Shown here piece after piece: positions 61,791 to 64,000 of a stretch of 64,000 nt of DNA. Numbering within the stretch: position 1 is the stretch's first letter; each line of letters starts with the position of its first letter. Origin of the DNA: Candidatus Woesearchaeota archaeon. GTDB lineage: Archaea > Nanobdellota > Nanobdellia > Woesearchaeales > GW2011-AR9. The position numbers were made by a program, and so were the translations under genes. The notes under the pieces are model-generated. The model saw only the letters and a program-made list of their open reading frames with translations, was not told the DNA's origin and did no database searches. Location of the stretch: the NCBI GenBank assembly GCA_016188115.1, contig JACPIK010000002.1, forward strand, positions 212,125-276,124, written 5' to 3'.

Positions 61791-62930
61791 ATGAAACCAA
61801 AACTCCTCCTCGTTGCCGACACATATTATCCTAAAGTAGATGGAACCCTTCGGTTTATGGAAGAGTTTTTACGTCGTGCTCATTCTGATTTTTCATTGTC
61901 TTTGTTAGTGCCAAATTTAGGAAAAACACCTCCTTCCCATTTTCCTATAACTTTCATTGAACCTTCACCTCTTTTAAAAATCTCTGGATACCCCAGTATG
62001 AAACTTTCTCGTTCTAACTTTTTATCACTGCGCAAATCAATCCAAAATGCAGACTGTGTTTTTGTACAAGGGCCAGGGTTAGTAAGTTATGCTGCTGTTC
62101 TCTTTGCTGCAAAATATAAAAAACCCTGTGTGTTCTATCTTCATGTCATAGCTTGGGAAGCTTTTCCTCCTTTTTTTCCCTCGTTCTTTCGACCATTGGT
62201 GCGTTGGTTTTTTCGTCATTTTTCCGTATTCTGTTTTAATAGGTGCAGTCGTGTCCTCATTCCCTATAACGATCTTCGATTTCAAGCAGAAAAAGCCGGC
62301 GTGCGTATTCCTATGAGTATTGCTAAATTAGGTATTGACATAGATCGTTTCCGCCCATATGAAAACAAAGCAGCCGCGAAAGTGAAGGTGGGATTAGATC
62401 CATCTAAATTTGTCATAGGGTATGTAGGAAGAATCTCTCAAGAAAAAAATATTCATATTCTGCTTGATGCATTCAAAAGATTATCGGATCAACATGCCGT
62501 AACTTTAGTTTTAGTGGGCGATGGTTCTAAAGAACACAAAGAAAAATTAGATCTTCCACTCAATTGTAAAGTGACTGGTTTTGTTTCTAATGTGGAATCA
62601 TACTTGCAAGCAATGGACTTGTTTGTAATGCCTTCTCTTACTGAAACCACTTCTCTTGCAACTCTTGAAGCCATGTCTTGTGGATTACCAGTGATTGCCA
62701 GTAAAGTAGGATTTATGGCTCATTATATTGAGAAGGATCATAATGGTGTCTTTTTCTCTGCAGCAAACTCTGCTATACTCGCTGCTAAAATTGAGAAATT
62801 ACGACGCGATCCTCAGAAAAGAAAGTTATTGGGGGAAAATGCTCGTCGAACCATCGCCTATTCTTATTCCTGGGAACGGTCTATTAATCGGATTAAACGG
62901 CTTGTGTTAGATGTATGCTATAAACAGTAA
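61791..62930 (+). CDS. Glycosyltransferase family 4 (GT-B)
   Basis: 379 residues. The N-terminal acceptor half starts LLLVADTYYPKVDGTLRFME (G-T loop of GT4 enzymes), and the C-terminal nucleotide-sugar half has IGYVGRISQEKNIHILLDAF, LVLVGDGSKEHKE, and the donor-binding ETTSLATLEAMSCGLPVIAS (E-x7-E). No membrane helix, but the basic, hydrophobic stretch around 115-150 (FFPSFFRPLVRWFFRHF) could bind membrane. With the adjacent PIG-L deacetylase it probably builds a glycolipid or glycosyl cofactor. Confidence 0.9.
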   Translation: MKPKLLLVADTYYPKVDGTLRFMEEFLRRAHSDFSLSLLVPNLGKTPPSHFPITFIEPSPLLKISGYPSMKLSRSNFLSLRKSIQNADCVFVQGPGLVSYAAVLFAAKYKKPCVFYLHVIAWEAFPPFFPSFFRPLVRWFFRHFSVFCFNRCSRVLIPYNDLRFQAEKAGVRIPMSIAKLGIDIDRFRPYENKAAAKVKVGLDPSKFVIGYVGRISQEKNIHILLDAFKRLSDQHAVTLVLVGDGSKEHKEKLDLPLNCKVTGFVSNVESYLQAMDLFVMPSLTETTSLATLEAMSCGLPVIASKVGFMAHYIEKDHNGVFFSAANSAILAAKIEKLRRDPQKRKLLGENARRTIAYSYSWERSINRIKRLVLDVCYKQ

Positions 62931-63029
62931 TCTGGATCTGGTGACCCTATAAACAATAAATCCCAAAATCTCTTTGGCAGAAGCCTAAATAGCTTTGTTC
63001 CATCAAAGTATATATACCATAAGGAAAAA

Positions 63030-63039
63030 GCTTAAAAAC
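63030..63039 (+). promoter_or_regulatory. TATA-like box for the acidic zinc-protein gene
   Basis: CTTAAAAACT lies about 26 bp before the ATG at 63060. A second AT-rich stretch (TATATACC) lies further upstream near 63010. Confidence 0.45.
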
Positions 63040-63059
63040 TCACCAGAAGAGGCAACCCT

Positions 63060-63311
63060 ATGAAAGATAATGAATATGATTCGGAAAACGACGATCTTCA
63101 AGACGAAGAAGTAAGTGTTGAAGAAGACGAAATCTCATCACAAGAAGATGGATTCATGCGCGGCTATAATGATGAAGAAGTAAGCAAAGAATGTGCTGAA
63201 TGTGGTGCTGCCGTCCAGGAAGAGAAAGCTATTCTCAAAGAAATTGAAGGCGAGAACTATACCTTCTGTTCACGAACGTGCGCTCAAGACTTCGAAGATA
63301 GTATGAAATAA
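63060..63311 (+). CDS. Small acidic zinc-binding (TRASH-like) protein
   Basis: 83 residues. The first half is strongly acidic (NEYDSENDDLQDEEVSVEED). The second half has C-A-E-C-G-A then YTFCSRTCAQDFE, a C-x2-C...C-x3-C treble-clef pattern like TRASH/YHS metal-binding modules. Possibly a metal sensor or chaperone, or a nucleic-acid-associated protein with an acidic tail. No partner is evident beside it. Confidence 0.75.
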   Translation: MKDNEYDSENDDLQDEEVSVEEDEISSQEDGFMRGYNDEEVSKECAECGAAVQEEKAILKEIEGENYTFCSRTCAQDFEDSMK

Positions 63312-63441
63312 ACATTTCATTCTCTTTTTAGGTGATTTTTTCTCTCGTTTTTCCTTCTTCTGGCATTATAATAATAAAAATAATTCCTGCAATGATACCT
63401 GTCTTAGTAAACTAGAGTATCTCTCTAAAAATCAGGGCTAT

Positions 63442-63981
63442 TTATCCTAAAATTTCTGGCAATGTTGCTTGCTCTTTCCCGACTTCTTCTGCCTCTTGAT
63501 TGCTCTTTAAATATTGCTTAACTTCAACATCTTCCTCAAACGAAATTGCTTGCTCGCGTGCACCGGCAATATCTAAAAATGCGTTGCCTTTCACAGTAAG
63601 ATATACTTTATCTTCTGTTGCAAGCTCCAATGCGAGTGCTGATGTAGGTCCCCATAATATCTCTTGTTCAAATGGGATAGCTGTGTTCATATTAGCTTCC
63701 AAGACAAAAAGGGGCATGACTCCAGAAGATATTTTCATTCCCGTACTTTTCTGAATAATATCATACGTGACTTGACGCACAGGAACAGAAAGATCAGATG
63801 GGTTATGCAATATTAATTCGGCTTCGATTGTAAATGATCGCAGACCGATATTGCGAAGTCCTTTAAAGTTGAGATCCTCAAAGGTGACGTTCTGCAGACC
63901 GTAGCCAAGATACATGAATATACTTCCAGCAAAGATAATGGTCACAACAACGCCAATAATTGCTTTCCCAAGAATATTCAT
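63442..63981 (-). CDS. LEA2/WHy-domain membrane-anchored protein
   Basis: 179 residues. N-terminal membrane helix (about 6-26: AIIGVVVTIIFAGSIFMYLG), then a beta-sandwich of the LEA-14/WHy type (LRSFTIEAELILHNPSDLSV, VPVRQVTYDII, IPFEQEILWGPTSALALELA). Such proteins are linked to desiccation or general stress in plants, bacteria and archaea; molecular role unclear. The gene ends 19 bp before the right edge at its 5' side, so the promoter is probably outside the window. Confidence 0.8.
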   Translation of the reverse strand: MNILGKAIIGVVVTIIFAGSIFMYLGYGLQNVTFEDLNFKGLRNIGLRSFTIEAELILHNPSDLSVPVRQVTYDIIQKSTGMKISSGVMPLFVLEANMNTAIPFEQEILWGPTSALALELATEDKVYLTVKGNAFLDIAGAREQAISFEEDVEVKQYLKSNQEAEEVGKEQATLPEILG

Positions 63982-64000
63982 ACAACTATATGGGTCTCTA

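Noticed and set aside
1-64000. Search by eye for tRNA genes, 5S rRNA and transposases
   Set aside because: No T-arm/anticodon-arm combination, 5S core or transposase motif could be supported; intron-containing tRNAs could have been missed.

Overview
The window looks like chromosomal DNA of an archaeon, most likely a DPANN lineage of the Woesearchaeota/Pacearchaeota/Nanoarchaeota type. Supporting marks are the 3' end of an archaeal/eukaryote-like 23S rRNA, deoxyhypusine synthase, archaeal NMN adenylyltransferase, Cdc48-type AAA+ ATPase, TrmB and AbrB-PhoU regulators, a Ski2-like helicase, a METTL5-like rRNA methylase, and many TATA-like boxes centred about 26 bp upstream of start codons, which implies leaderless mRNAs. 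Bacterial-type genes are mixed in (MutS1, cyclopropane-fatty-acid synthase, short adenylate kinase, FolP, ThrRS body). The lineage call is inference; no search was run.

Layout. 1-800: 23S rRNA end, trailer hairpins and a terminator. 1.0-6.2 kb: S23 four-helix-bundle gene, secreted and membrane-anchored unknowns, then an unknown gene overlapping deoxyhypusine synthase. 7.4-12.7 kb: MscL, small membrane proteins, MgtE, a small ORF broken by TGA, an orphan LivK-like lipoprotein divergent from TrmB, and a GNAT enzyme. 13-17 kb: CFA synthase, then an accessory-looking stretch (HTH plus nucleotidyltransferase, a membrane protein, a membrane-tethered PD-(D/E)XK protein). 17-25.5 kb: topoisomerase IA, a YbaK-type deacylase, unknowns, an AP-superfamily enzyme, AbrB-PhoU, and a Gly/His/Cys-rich pair. 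25.6-36.4 kb: Cdc48 with a large coiled-coil insertion, a run of helical unknowns, METTL5-like methylase, a PurM-like protein with an odd layout, and small proteins including a 39-residue acidic one. 36.4-50 kb: MgtC/DUF4010, MutS, a nucleotidyltransferase-like gene, radical SAM protein, PP2C, and NadM divergent from Adk. 50-64 kb: NUDIX-FolP, Ski2 helicase, a Pro-Thr-repeat surface protein, HAD, AAA+, a three-editing-module ThrRS, PIG-L plus GT4, a small zinc protein, and an LEA2-like protein.

The strongest unexplained signals are (i) a family of multi-hairpin intergenic elements (12771-12989, 21931-22200, 30149-30280, 35547-35732, and more loosely 5478-5562) whose copies differ by compensatory base-pair changes, so they look like a selected structured RNA; and (ii) a threonyl-tRNA synthetase that joins the archaeal N-terminal editing domain, an inserted YbaK-type deacylase domain, and a bacterial second editing domain whose catalytic His and Cys residues are gone. 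No tRNA, 5S rRNA, CRISPR array or transposase was recognised.
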